Assembly (NCBI RefSeq): GCF_036311905.1
Contig: NZ_JAZDCH010000005.1
Location: 92,822-156,821, forward strand
DNA length: 64,000 nucleotides
Direction of reading: 5' to 3'
DNA from: Brachybacterium sp036311905
Lineage (GTDB): Bacteria; Actinomycetota; Actinomycetes; Actinomycetales; Dermabacteraceae
Part shown: in pieces, positions 1-8,304 of the stretch
Layout: each line of letters starts with the position of its first letter
Position numbering within the stretch: position 1 is the first letter of the stretch
Translations under genes and position numbers: made by a program
Notes under the pieces: model-generated
Seen by the model: only the letters and a program-made list of their open reading frames with translations
What the model was told of the DNA's origin: nothing
Databases searched by the model: none

Positions 1-511
1 GCTTGCCGTCGTACTGGTAGTCGGCCACGAGCGAGTCGCGGTAGTCGGCGACGTCGATGCCGAGCTGCTCGATCATCGGGTCGAGCGCAGCGATGTTGCC
101 GTTGATGAAGTAGCGGAACCACCACACGTCCGAGAGGACCACGACCGCGGGCAGGTCGTCCTGGGCGGCCTGCGCGGTCTGGAAGCGCTGCGCGATCTCC
201 TCGTAGTTGGAGCCCGCGGTGACGTGGTTGACGGTGATGCCGGTTTCCTCGGTGAAGGCCGCGATGAGCTCGGCCTCGACGTCCTTGGAGCCGCCGGGGT
301 GGTTGGTCCAGAAGGCGATCTCGGTCGCGGGCTCGATCGCGGAGAAGTCGACCTCCTCGCCGCCGGCATCGCTCGCGGTCGAGTCGCCGCCGCCGACGGA
401 GGGGCCGCCGCAGGCGGCGAGGGCCAGGGCGCCGGCGCCAGCGGCACCGAGGCCGAGGAGGGCGCGTCGGGACGCGGTCAGCTGCTGCGGGGTGCGGGGC
501 AGACGGGTCAT
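1..511 (-). CDS. Sugar ABC transporter substrate-binding lipoprotein (3' end off the window)
   Basis: Only the first 170 residues are present; the gene runs off the left edge. The N-terminus has a twin-arginine-like pair (SRRALLG, residues 14-20), a hydrophobic stretch and the lipobox LAAC with the lipidated Cys at residue 34, followed by a Gly/Ser/Asp linker. The mature part begins AIEPATEIAFWTNHPGG, the first strand of a family-1 (UgpB/MalE-like) extracellular binding protein. It would sit on the outer membrane face and pass a sugar or glycerol-phosphate-type substrate to the two permeases just upstream (603-2464). The ATG at 511 was chosen because it precedes the signal peptide. No ATPase gene is visible; MsmX-like shared ATPases are common for this family. 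Confidence 0.9.
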   Translation of the reverse strand, partial: MTRLPRTPQQLTASRRALLGLGAAGAGALALAACGGPSVGGGDSTASDAGGEEVDFSAIEPATEIAFWTNHPGGSKDVEAELIAAFTEETGITVNHVTAGSNYEEIAQRFQTAQAAQDDLPAVVVLSDVWWFRYFINGNIAALDPMIEQLGIDVADYRDSLVADYQYDGK

Positions 512-602
512 GGGGTGTCCTTTCGGGACGAGTGGGGGTGGGTCCTGCGGGAGGAGTGCGGCGCCGCGGGGGAGCGGTGCCACGGGGGCTCGGGCCCGCG
601 GG

Positions 603-1544
603 TCAGCCGGTGACGCTGCCCTGGGTGAGGCCCGAGACGATGTAGCGCTGGAGCGCGGCGAAGACCACCAGCACGGGGACGATCACCAGGACCGTGCCGG
701 CCATGAGGATCCCCCAGCCCGATCCCGTGTTGCCCTCGGAGTTCTGCAGGGCTGTCAGTCCGACGGGGAGGGTCATCATGTCGGAGCTGGTGGTGATGAT
801 CAGCGGCCAGATGTAGTCGTTCCACTCGCCGACGATGGTCACGAGCGCGACCGTGGCGATGGACGGCAGGGAGATGGGCACCACGATCCGCCACAGGGAT
901 CGCCAGTGACCGGCGCCGTCGAGGCTCGCGGCCTCGAGGATCGAGGGTGGGATCGTGAGGAAGTGCTGGCGCAGCAGGAAGGTGCCGAAGGCCGTGCCGA
1001 GGCCCGGCAGGATGATGCCCCAGTAGGTGTTCACACCACCCCAGCCGGCGACCAGCACGTAGTTGGGCAGGATCGCGACCTGCGGCGGCACCATGAGGGC
1101 GACGAGGATGCCGAGGAAGATCCAGTTCTTGCCGGGAAAGCGCAGGAACACCAGCGCATAGGCGGTCATGATCGCGAGCACGACCTTGAGCGCGGAGCCG
1201 ACGCCGGTGACGATCACCGAGTTCAGGAAGAAGCGGGGGATCGGCACCGTCGTCATGGCCACCCGGTAGTTGTGCAGCGTCGGCTCCGAGGGCAGCACCA
1301 CGAGGTCCTTGGTGAGGATCTCGGTGGGCGCCTTGAAGGAGCTGATCACCATCCACAGCAGCGGCAGCACCACGACGGCGGTCGACAGGATCAGCGGCAC
1401 GTAGCCGGTGGTGATCGTCGCGACCAGGTTCTGCGCGGAGAACGGCCCGTTCGCGCGGCGGGGGAGCACGGCCGACGGGGCGGTCGAGCCGCCCTGCGGG
1501 GCGACCGAGGGAACGGAGGCGGGGGCGGGGGCGGGAGCGCTCAT
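603..1544 (-). CDS. Carbohydrate ABC transporter permease, UgpE/MalG-like
   Basis: 313 residues. About 50 polar Ala/Pro-rich residues are followed by six hydrophobic segments. The EAA loop that docks the ATPase is visible in the C-terminal half (ILEAASLDGAGHWRSLWRI). This is the second inner-membrane subunit of a CUT1-type sugar importer. Its ATG overlaps the stop of the upstream permease in an ATGA motif, so the two are translationally coupled. The binding protein follows after a 91-base gap that contains no gene. The substrate cannot be read from the sequence; glycerol-3-phosphate and oligosaccharide importers share this architecture. Confidence 0.92.
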   Translation of the reverse strand: MSAPAPAPASVPSVAPQGGSTAPSAVLPRRANGPFSAQNLVATITTGYVPLILSTAVVVLPLLWMVISSFKAPTEILTKDLVVLPSEPTLHNYRVAMTTVPIPRFFLNSVIVTGVGSALKVVLAIMTAYALVFLRFPGKNWIFLGILVALMVPPQVAILPNYVLVAGWGGVNTYWGIILPGLGTAFGTFLLRQHFLTIPPSILEAASLDGAGHWRSLWRIVVPISLPSIATVALVTIVGEWNDYIWPLIITTSSDMMTLPVGLTALQNSEGNTGSGWGILMAGTVLVIVPVLVVFAALQRYIVSGLTQGSVTG

Positions 1545-2464
1545 GCGTAGTGCACCTTCTTCTCGACGAAGCGGATCTGCACCACGGTGATCACCAGGAG
1601 CATGACGAAGAGGACCACGGAGATCGCCGCCGAGTACCCGGCGCGGGAGTAGCCGCCGAAGGCCTGCAGATAGCTCTCGAAGATCATGGCGTTGGTGCCG
1701 CGGCCCGTGGGGGTCATGACGCGGAGGATGTCGAAGGCCTGCAGGCTCGACAGCATTGTGGTGATGAGCAGGAAGAACGTCGTGGGGGAGAGCAGCGGGA
1801 GGCTGATCGACCAGAAGCGCCGCAGGGGACCGGCGCCGTCGAGGGAGGCCGCCTGCATGACCTCCTGGGGCAGCGACTGCAGGCCGCCGAGGTAGACGAT
1901 CGCGCAGTAGCCGAGGTTCTTCCAGACGTACACGATCATCACCATGATCAGCGCCATGTCCGGGTCGAGGACCCACTGGGGGCTGGCCAGCCCGATCTGC
2001 CGCAGGAACCAGGCGAGCACGCCGAAGTTCGGGTCGAAGATGAACAACCACACCAGTCCGACGCCGACACCGGAGAGCACGTACGGGGCGAAGGCGGCCG
2101 AGCGGGCGAGCGAGGTGCCGGGGATCTTGGTGTTCAGCGCGAGGGCCAGCAGCAGGCCGAGCACCATCGAGCCGCCGACGGTCACGAGGGTGAAGACGAT
2201 CGTGATGCGGATCGAGTCGAGTCCCTGCGGCGAGGCGAAGAACTCGACGTAATTGCCGAGGCCGATGAAGCTCGCGCTGGTCGAACCGAGGGTCCAGTCG
2301 AGCATCGAGTAGTACACGTTGGTCAGCAGCGGCCGGTACGTGAACAGGATGATCAGGGCGATGTTCGGCAGCGCGAGGACCAGGAACCACAGCGCCTCGC
2401 GGCGGCGGCAGGAGGACAGCCGGCGCCGGGGCCGGACATCCCGAGCGGCACTCGTGCTGGACAT
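1541..2464 (-). CDS. Carbohydrate ABC transporter permease, UgpA/MalF-like
   Basis: 307 residues with six predicted membrane segments starting at about residue 29 (ALWFLVLALPNIALIILF) and a C-terminal EAA loop (EVMQAASLDGAGPLRRFW). It is the first gene of the three-gene importer operon. I chose the ATG at 2464 because GAGGTG lies six bases before it and the protein then begins in the usual way for the family. The reading frame continues upstream to 2623, but that extension is Arg/Gly-rich and lies in the regulatory region. A perfect inverted repeat sits 26 bases upstream of the start. Confidence 0.9.
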   Translation of the reverse strand: MSSTSAARDVRPRRRLSSCRRREALWFLVLALPNIALIILFTYRPLLTNVYYSMLDWTLGSTSASFIGLGNYVEFFASPQGLDSIRITIVFTLVTVGGSMVLGLLLALALNTKIPGTSLARSAAFAPYVLSGVGVGLVWLFIFDPNFGVLAWFLRQIGLASPQWVLDPDMALIMVMIVYVWKNLGYCAIVYLGGLQSLPQEVMQAASLDGAGPLRRFWSISLPLLSPTTFFLLITTMLSSLQAFDILRVMTPTGRGTNAMIFESYLQAFGGYSRAGYSAAISVVLFVMLLVITVVQIRFVEKKVHYA

Positions 2465-2489
2465 GCGCACCTCGTTCTCGGAAGGCAGA

Positions 2490-2509
2490 GGCCGTTCCGC
2501 TGAACGGCC
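2490..2509. promoter_or_regulatory. Perfect 8+4+8 inverted repeat upstream of the ugpA-like gene
   Basis: GGCCGTTC, a four-base spacer CGCT, then GAACGGCC. It ends 26 bases before the start codon at 2464 on the minus strand, inside the probable 5' untranslated region or promoter. It could be an operator for a dimeric repressor or an RNA hairpin controlling translation. No regulator gene lies next to this operon. Confidence 0.5.
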
Positions 2510-2692
2510 GTGGACCATCCCAGGTGACGTCCGTGTCCGGCCGACGACCCGCCGGTGTCCGAGGCGCCGCGGTTCGGCGAACGCCCGGTGAACTCGTCCC
2601 CAGCGCTGTGACCCGTGCGACAAAATGCGCCCGCAGTGGTGCTCGACGCTCCGAGTGCGCTGGTCAGCGGCCGCTGCGCAGCTCTCCGCCCG

Positions 2693-2780
2693 CCTCCCAC
2701 ATTCCGTCTCCGCCGACCCTCCACACCCCGTCCGCGAACACCCTCCGCACGCCGTCCGCGCCCGCTCTCCACACTCCGCC
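2693..2780. repeat. Degenerate 24-bp tandem repeat, about 3.7 copies
   Basis: Units start at 2693, 2717, 2741 and 2765 and share the core CCCTCCACACnCCGTCCGCG. Because 24 is a multiple of three, both strands stay open and would encode an eight-residue repeat (minus strand, DGVWRVGG-like), but no ribosome binding site or recognisable protein accompanies it. It sits about 230 bases upstream of the sugar-importer operon. Confidence 0.6.
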
Positions 2781-2781
2781 G

Positions 2782-2795
2782 ATAATGTACGTTAT
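2782..2795. promoter_or_regulatory. AT-rich 14-bp near-palindrome (possible TetR/GntR-type operator)
   Basis: ATAATGTACGTTAT is a palindrome apart from one base pair and stands out as an A/T island in very G/C-rich DNA. Short palindromes centred on GTAC are typical operators of TetR-family and related regulators. No regulator or target gene starts directly beside it, so this is only a candidate site or the relic of a lost promoter. Confidence 0.3.
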
Positions 2796-2957
2796 GTAAA
2801 GTCGACGGCGGAATAGGGGGTCTGGCCGCCGCGCAGACCCTCCCCGGCCGCGCTGCCCTCGACTACGCCCTCCTCGACGCCGCAGTCCTCGCTCGCGCTG
2901 TCCTCGACCACGACCCATCACCGAGTGCTCCGTCTAGACCGCTACCGCCACCGAATG

Positions 2958-3143
2958 ACGGTCCGAACGCAACACTCGACGCCAGCAGACGGTCCAAAGG
3001 CAACACTCGGCGCCAGCACACGGTCAAAAGGCAGCACTCGACGGCAGCACACGGTCTAAAGGCAGCACTCGACGGCGGCACACGGTCCAAAGGCAACACT
3101 CAGCGCCAGCAGACGGTCCAGAGGAAGCAGTCGACGATCCTCA
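2958..3143. repeat. 31-bp minisatellite, five full copies plus a decayed sixth
   Basis: Units begin at 2958, 2989, 3020, 3051, 3082 and 3113, with no spacers. The consensus opens with ACGGTCCAAAGGCAACACTC and continues GGCGCCAGCAC. Copies differ by a few bases each; the sixth is diverged. The 31-base period is not a multiple of three, so the array cannot encode a repeated peptide. It lies immediately downstream of the stop codon at 3161 of the minus-strand gene. The lack of unique spacers rules out a CRISPR array. Confidence 0.9.
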
Positions 3144-3160
3144 GCCGTAGGACTCCGCGC

Positions 3161-3739
3161 TCAGCACGCGGCGACGACGCCCTCGCCGCCGTCCCACTGC
3201 GCCACGAGGCGCACGGCGCCGTCGAGATCCCCGAGCGTGCGGGCGATGGTGAACGGCTCGCCGTCCTCGAGCGACTGCAGGCTCGGCGGCTGCTCCCCCT
3301 CGTCGACCTCGAGGCGCAGCTGCACGGTCGGCTCGCGGCGCGTCGTCGTGCCGTCGGGCGCATGCACCTCGAGCTCGGCCTGCTGCTGCTCCCCGGCGAG
3401 TGCCCGGGCGAAGCATTCCAGGGCGACCTCGTCGGCGAGGCCGTCGTAGACGTGGCGGGTGCCGAGCACCGAGTGCTCCATGGTGCCCACGAGCGCGTCC
3501 TCGCCGGCCTCGGGCAGGGGCGCCGCACGATAGGTCAGCGGCAGGTGGAAGATGGTCTCCCCGACCTCCACCAGGTGACACTCGACGCCCACTTCGCCCT
3601 CGGGATCGTCGAAGCGGTAGGCGCCGAGCAGGCGCAGCTCCCCCAGCTCGCCCCAGGATCGGGTGGTCAGCAAGTCGGCCAGGAGCTCGGCCTTGGACGG
3701 ATGCAGGGTCGCGGGGTGCAGGATCGCCATGGTCACCAC
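3161..3739 (-). CDS. Maltokinase N-terminal-cap-like (CG0192-related) protein
   Basis: 192 residues from a GTG at 3739, or 189 from the ATG at 3730. The N-terminus MAILHPATLHPSKAELLADL resembles a family of actinobacterial proteins related to the N-terminal cap of maltokinase, often mislabelled as 1,4-alpha-glucan branching proteins. No kinase domain follows and no catalytic motif is visible. The GTG start lies one base after the stop of the HAD gene upstream, which suggests coupling and favours the longer form. Function is unknown; a link to glycogen or trehalose metabolism is only a family-based guess. Confidence 0.7.
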   Translation of the reverse strand: MVTMAILHPATLHPSKAELLADLLTTRSWGELGELRLLGAYRFDDPEGEVGVECHLVEVGETIFHLPLTYRAAPLPEAGEDALVGTMEHSVLGTRHVYDGLADEVALECFARALAGEQQQAELEVHAPDGTTTRREPTVQLRLEVDEGEQPPSLQSLEDGEPFTIARTLGDLDGAVRLVAQWDGGEGVVAAC

Positions 3740-3740
3740 G

Positions 3741-4397
3741 CTACCGGCGCGGGCCCGAGCCGTCCCGCTCCCCCGCCGGGAGTTCCGCGAGCAGGTCGCG
3801 CAGGCCGTCGATCCGCGTCGCGCCGGGCGCGTGCAGCGGGACGCCGGGCGTGCAGAGCAGCACGCCGCGGATCCCGGCGGCCTGCGCGGCGGCGACGTCT
3901 GCGGGCCGGTCCCCCACGGCGAGCACCGTCGCCGCCTCGAGCTCGTGCCGTGAGAGGAGCTCGAGGTGCATGGCGGGGTCGGGCTTGCGCGGGAAGCCGT
4001 CCGGGGCGCACACCAGGTCGTCGACCGCGAGGTCCAGGCCGTCCAGCAGCGTCTGGGCGCTCGTCCGGTCGCGGTGGGTCGCGACGAGGTTCAGCCCTCC
4101 CCCGGCGTGCACCGCGGCGAGCACCTCGCGCGCCCCGTCCATCACCGGGGCAGGCTGCACCCGCCAGGTCTCCTTGGTCGCGTCGTACGCCGCCTGCAGC
4201 GTCTCCTCCGGCACGCCGTATCGCTCGGCGAGAACCGAGATCGCATGGGCGCTCGACATGCGTGTCAGCAGCGCCACCTCGTGCAGACGCGCCGGGGTGA
4301 GCGGCTCCTCGAGGGCCCGCACGAGGGCCCGGTCCACCTCCGGATAGGTGTCCACGAGGGTTCCGCCCAGGTCCCAGATGATGCTCGTCGCTGCCAT
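3741..4397 (-). CDS. HAD-superfamily hydrolase, phosphoglycolate-phosphatase-like
   Basis: 218 residues. The N-terminal HAD motif reads IIWDLGGTLVDTYPE, followed by a helical cap of subclass IA type and later motifs (VATHRDR near mid-protein, FPRKPDP, and AVGDRPADV near the C-terminus). The nucleophile Asp9 is present, but the usual second Asp of DxDGT is Gly11 (DLGGT), a pattern also seen in a YsbA-like subgroup. ATG 4397 was chosen over the upstream in-frame extension because it directly precedes the first beta strand. It heads a two-gene unit with the Mak-cap-like protein. Substrate unknown. Confidence 0.8.
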   Translation of the reverse strand: MAATSIIWDLGGTLVDTYPEVDRALVRALEEPLTPARLHEVALLTRMSSAHAISVLAERYGVPEETLQAAYDATKETWRVQPAPVMDGAREVLAAVHAGGGLNLVATHRDRTSAQTLLDGLDLAVDDLVCAPDGFPRKPDPAMHLELLSRHELEAATVLAVGDRPADVAAAQAAGIRGVLLCTPGVPLHAPGATRIDGLRDLLAELPAGERDGSGPRR

Positions 4398-4447
4398 GCC
4401 CCGATCGTGCCAGGCCCGCGCCGTCGCGCGCGGGAGGTCCCGCACAG

Positions 4448-4504
4448 CGATCGACGGCCGACGGGGAGGCCGCTCGCAAGCGGTCCCCCGTCGGCCGTCG
4501 ATCG
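4448..4504. terminator. Strong hairpin terminator after the Opp/Dpp operon
   Basis: A perfect 19-bp stem (4448-4466 pairing with 4486-4504) encloses a 19-base loop. It begins five bases after the stop codon of the last importer gene (minus strand). There is no T-tract, as is common for actinobacterial terminators. Confidence 0.85.
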
Positions 4505-4509
4505 GGTGT

Positions 4510-5355
4510 TCAGGCGCGCGGCTTGAGGCTCCCCCGGAGGTCGGGGACGTCCGCGAGCAGGCGCTTGGTGTACTCGGCCTGCGGCGAGAAGATGACCTCC
4601 TCGGTGTTGCCCCGCTCCACGACCTTGCCGTGCTCCATCACCGCGACCCGGTCGGCCAGGTAGGTGGCCTGCCCGATGTCGTGGGTGATGAAGAGGACCG
4701 TGAGGCCCAGCTCGGCCCGGAGGTCGTGCAGCACGTTGAGCACGTTCACGCGCAGCGTCGCATCCAGCATGCTGGTGGCCTCATCGGCCAGCAGCACCTT
4801 GGGCCGCATCATCAGCGCGCGCGCCACCATGACGCGCTGCCGCTGACCGCCGGAGAGCTGGTGCGGGTACTTGTGCAGCGCCTCCTTCGGGGTGAGCCCC
4901 ACGTAGCCGAGGCACTCCTCGATCAGGGCGTCGCCCTCGTCCTTCCCCACCTGGGCCAGCTTGAGGCTGCGGCGCAGCAGCGAGCCGACGGTGAAGAACT
5001 GGTTGAAGGACGAGAACGGGTCCTGGAAGACGGCCTGCACCTCGGACCAGTAGCGGCGCAGCTCGGCCCCGCGCAGATTCGTGACGTCCTGGTCGCGGAA
5101 GATGATCGTGCCGGAGCTGACCGGCATCAGCCGGAGCAGCATCCGCGCCAGGGTGGACTTGCCCGAGCCGGACTCCCCCACCACGGCGAGCACGCTCGCC
5201 TCGGGGAAGTCGAGGCTGACGTCGTCGACCGCGGTGATGTGCCCGCCGGCCACCGAGAACTTCTTGGTGACGTTGCGGCAGGACAGCAGCGGCGGCTCGG
5301 TGGAGACGCTGCGGGTGATCATCCCGTCCTCGGGTGCGGTCGTGTTCTCGCTCAT
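4510..5355 (-). CDS. Opp/Dpp-family ABC transporter ATP-binding protein (second ATPase)
   Basis: 281 residues. Walker A is GESGSGKST, the Q-loop region QAVFQDPFSSFNQF, the signature LSGGQRQR and Walker B VLLADEATSMLD, followed by the His switch (FITHD). It powers the importer together with the ATPase encoded just upstream, as a heterodimer on the cytoplasmic face. The ATG overlaps the preceding stop (ATGA). The reading frame stays open far upstream but that part is the shadow of the previous gene. It is the last gene of the operon. Length is short for OppF because the usual C-terminal extension is minimal. Confidence 0.93.
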   Translation of the reverse strand: MSENTTAPEDGMITRSVSTEPPLLSCRNVTKKFSVAGGHITAVDDVSLDFPEASVLAVVGESGSGKSTLARMLLRLMPVSSGTIIFRDQDVTNLRGAELRRYWSEVQAVFQDPFSSFNQFFTVGSLLRRSLKLAQVGKDEGDALIEECLGYVGLTPKEALHKYPHQLSGGQRQRVMVARALMMRPKVLLADEATSMLDATLRVNVLNVLHDLRAELGLTVLFITHDIGQATYLADRVAVMEHGKVVERGNTEEVIFSPQAEYTKRLLADVPDLRGSLKPRA

Positions 5356-6287
5356 GAGGTCTCCCCTGCCGTGGTGGCGGTCGGTGCTGCGGCGGCGGGC
5401 CGCACGACCTTGCCGCTCGCCCGTTCCCTGCCGCGGTCCCGGGTGTCCTTGGTCGGGTCGAGCACGGAGGAGAGCAGCTTCTTGGTGTACTCGTGCTGCG
5501 GATCCTCGACCAGCTGCCGCGTGGGCCCGGTCTCCATGATCGAACCGCCGTACATGATCGCGAGCTTGTCCGAGACCTGCGAGAGGACGGGCAGGTCGTG
5601 GGTCACGAAGACCACGCCGGACATGATCCGCTGCTCGACCATCGCCAGCAGCATCTCGACGAGCATGCGCTGGCTGGACACGTCCAGGGCGCTCGTGGGC
5701 TCGTCGGCGATCAGCAGGCGCGGGTTCAGCAGGGTCGAGATGACCGTGATGACGCGCTGCTTCATGCCGCCGGAGAGCTGGTGCGCGTACGAGTCCAGGA
5801 CCCGCACGGGCAGCTCGAGCATCTTCAGGCGGTCCCGGGCGAGGTCGAGGGACTCGTCCTTCGTGGCCCGGGGGTCGTGCGCCCGCATCACGTCGTGGAC
5901 CAGGCTGCGGATCCGCACCGTGGGGCTGATCGCGTTCATCGCTCCCTGCGGGAGCATCGAGACGGTCTTGCCGCGATAGGGCCGATGACGCTTGACGTCC
6001 GCCGGCGAGAGGGTCGAGAGGTCGATGACCTCGTCGTCGATCTCGAGGGTTCCGGAGAGGACGTACAGCGGCGGGGTGGCGATCATGGCGAGCGTGTTGC
6101 CGAGCGTCGTCTTGCCGCAGCCGGACTCCCCGGCCAGGCCCAGGATCTCCCCCTCCCCCAGCTCGAGGCTCACGCCGTCCACGGCGGTGAAGTCCTTCTC
6201 GCCGCCGCCGTAGACGGAGCGCACGTCGGTGGCGCGGGCGAGCAGGGGCGCCGAGCGCGGATGCTCGGTCGGGTCCTGCGGGATCAT
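5352..6287 (-). CDS. Opp/Dpp-family ABC transporter ATP-binding protein (first ATPase)
   Basis: 311 residues. Walker A GESGCGKTT, signature LSGGMKQR, Walker B LLIADEPTSALD and His switch VFVTHD are all present. The C-terminal tail after residue 260 is of the oligopeptide-importer type and ends in a basic Ala-rich stretch. ATGA overlaps couple it to both neighbours. DppD/OppD-type ATPases also serve beta-glucoside and mannan oligosaccharide importers, so the fold does not fix the substrate. Confidence 0.93.
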   Translation of the reverse strand: MIPQDPTEHPRSAPLLARATDVRSVYGGGEKDFTAVDGVSLELGEGEILGLAGESGCGKTTLGNTLAMIATPPLYVLSGTLEIDDEVIDLSTLSPADVKRHRPYRGKTVSMLPQGAMNAISPTVRIRSLVHDVMRAHDPRATKDESLDLARDRLKMLELPVRVLDSYAHQLSGGMKQRVITVISTLLNPRLLIADEPTSALDVSSQRMLVEMLLAMVEQRIMSGVVFVTHDLPVLSQVSDKLAIMYGGSIMETGPTRQLVEDPQHEYTKKLLSSVLDPTKDTRDRGRERASGKVVRPAAAAPTATTAGETS

Positions 6288-7285
6288 GCGGCACCTCCCG
6301 GGCCGGTGGGGACGGCGGAGCCGGAGGCGGCCGACGGGGTCGCGGCGGCGAGGGCCGCCGCCTCCTTCGCCCGGCGCGCCGCGGCAGCCTTCATCTGCTT
6401 CTTCTTGCCGCGCCGCAGGCGCGGGTTGAAGACCTCGTCGAGGCTGGCCTGCAGGAGCAGGAAGCCGAAGGAGACGAGGGTGAGCACGATCGTCGGCGGC
6501 AGGAACGCCCACCAGGCACCGGAAGCGACCGCCTGGAAGGCGAGCGCCCAGTGGAGCTGGGTGCCCAGCGAGTCGGTGCCCGAGGGGCCGAGGCCCAGCA
6601 TGGACAGGGCCGACTCGGCGAGGATCGCGCCGGAGACCTGCAGCACGAAGGCCATCACCGCGTAGGACAGGATGTACGGGAGCACGTCGACCAGCAGGAT
6701 GCTGGGCAGGCGCGCCCCGGAGAGCCGGGCGACGTCGATGTGCTCGCGCGTCGCCACGGAGGACGCCTGGGCCCGCACCGCGCGGGCCGTCCACGGCCAC
6801 GCCGTGATGCCGATGACCACCGCGAGCGACCAGATGCTGCTCTGCGGGAGCGAGATCGAGATCAGGATCAGCACGATGATCGAGGGGATCGCGAGCACCA
6901 CGTTGGTGATGCCCATGAGCAGCTCCTCGATCCAGCCGCCGACGAATCCGGCGACGAGACCCACGGTGACGCCGATGAGGGTCGCGATGAGCCCGGCGAC
7001 CAGGCCGATGATGAGAGACGTACGGGTCCCCGCCATGAGCACGGCGAGCACGTCGTGCCCGAAGTTGTCGGTGCCCAGGATCAGTCCGTTGCCGGGCGCG
7101 TCGTAGAGCGAGCCGACCTTCTCCCCGGACCCGGTCGGGTAGACCAGGCCCGCCAGCCCGAGCAGCACCACACCGGCGACGAGCACCAGGGAGATCCAGA
7201 AACGGGTGGAGAAGTTCATCGTGCGGAAGAGGTTGGAGCGGGGGGCGGTGACCTCGTCGGTCACCGGGGCGTTCGGAGTCGACAT
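6284..7285 (-). CDS. Opp/Dpp-family ABC transporter permease, DppC-like
   Basis: 333 residues. A cytoplasmic N-terminus leads to TM1 near residues 28-49, then the DppC-type extracytoplasmic loop (GTDNFGHDVLAVLMAGTRTS) and five further membrane segments. The EAA-like loop reads HIDVARLSGARLPSILL. The C-terminus is Lys/Ala-rich and cytoplasmic. ATG 7285 follows GGAGAAGTGAG and lies one base from the upstream stop, so the frame's further extension was rejected. Confidence 0.92.
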   Translation of the reverse strand: MSTPNAPVTDEVTAPRSNLFRTMNFSTRFWISLVLVAGVVLLGLAGLVYPTGSGEKVGSLYDAPGNGLILGTDNFGHDVLAVLMAGTRTSLIIGLVAGLIATLIGVTVGLVAGFVGGWIEELLMGITNVVLAIPSIIVLILISISLPQSSIWSLAVVIGITAWPWTARAVRAQASSVATREHIDVARLSGARLPSILLVDVLPYILSYAVMAFVLQVSGAILAESALSMLGLGPSGTDSLGTQLHWALAFQAVASGAWWAFLPPTIVLTLVSFGFLLLQASLDEVFNPRLRRGKKKQMKAAAARRAKEAAALAAATPSAASGSAVPTGPGGAA

Positions 7286-7286
7286 C

Positions 7287-8297
7287 TCACTTCTCCCCGC
7301 TCTTGGCCGCACGGATGCGCGGATCGACGATGCCGTACACGATCTCGACGGCGAAGTTCGCCGCGAGCACCGCCACGGTGATGATCAGCGTGATCGCCTG
7401 GATCACCGGGTAGTCGTTCTGCGCGATCGCGTTGAACAGCAGGGTGCCGACGCCGGGGTAGTTGAACACCAGCTCGGTGATCAGCGCGCCGCCGACGAGG
7501 GTGCCGATGGACAGCGCCAGACCGGTGATCTGCGGGAGCATCGCGTTGCGGAAGATGTACGTGGTGATGGTGTTGTCCTTGATGCCCATCGCCCGCGCGT
7601 AGTTGACGTAGTCGCCGCCCAGCTCGTAGATGGCCATCGAGCGCATGCCCACCGCCTGGCCGCCGATGAACACGATCACCAGCGACAGGAACGGCAGCCA
7701 GTAGTAGCTGATCGCATCCCAGAGGAACTCGACGCTCAGTTCGGGGGTGAGCCCGAGCGAGTAGGCGCCGCCCACCGGGAACACGCCGGCCACGACCGCG
7801 AGCCCGTAGAGCAGCAGGATCGAGAGGCAGTAGTAGGGCATCGAGGACAGGAACAGCGACGAGGTGAACACGCTGCGGTCCCAGTTGCCGCCGCGGAAGG
7901 CGGCGACCGCGCCCACCAGGTTGCCCACGATCCAGCCGATCAGGATCGCCGGCAGCTGGACCGCCACCGACCAGGGCAGCGCCTGGCCGACGAGGTCGTT
8001 CACCGAGGCGGGGTAGTTGGCGAAGGAGGTCCCCAGGTCCCCGGTGAACACCTTCCCGAGGTACGTGAGGAACTGCTGCCAGAGGGGAGCGTCGAGCCCG
8101 AACTCGGCGACGAAGCTCTCGTAGATCGCCTTCTGCTGCTCGCCGGTGACGGAACCGCCGCGGGCGAGGTTGGAGACGATGACGTCGACGGGGTTGCCCG
8201 GGACGAGCCGGGGCAGCAGGAAGTTGAGACTCACTGCTGCCACCAGCGCGACCAGGTACCACCCTGTCTTCTGCAGGATGTAACGGCCGAGGACCAC
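7287..8297 (-). CDS. Opp/Dpp-family ABC transporter permease, DppB-like
   Basis: 336 residues with a GTG start. TM1 begins at about residue 9 and is followed by the family hallmark LVPGNPVDVIVSNL and a large extracytoplasmic domain; five more membrane segments follow, with the EAA loop NYARAMGIKDNTITTYIF. It pairs with the DppC-like subunit to form the channel. The start lies seven bases after the stop of the binding-protein gene. Confidence 0.92.
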   Translation of the reverse strand: MVLGRYILQKTGWYLVALVAAVSLNFLLPRLVPGNPVDVIVSNLARGGSVTGEQQKAIYESFVAEFGLDAPLWQQFLTYLGKVFTGDLGTSFANYPASVNDLVGQALPWSVAVQLPAILIGWIVGNLVGAVAAFRGGNWDRSVFTSSLFLSSMPYYCLSILLLYGLAVVAGVFPVGGAYSLGLTPELSVEFLWDAISYYWLPFLSLVIVFIGGQAVGMRSMAIYELGGDYVNYARAMGIKDNTITTYIFRNAMLPQITGLALSIGTLVGGALITELVFNYPGVGTLLFNAIAQNDYPVIQAITLIITVAVLAANFAVEIVYGIVDPRIRAAKSGEK

Positions 8298-8304
8298 GGG
8301 TGAG

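Noticed and set aside
1541..2623. Longer start for the UgpA-like permease at 2623
   Set aside because: The extra residues are basic and unlike the family, and they overlap the palindrome and probable promoter; ATG 2464 has a ribosome binding site.
2958..3143. CRISPR array
   Set aside because: The 31-bp units are directly adjacent with no spacers, and no cas genes lie nearby.
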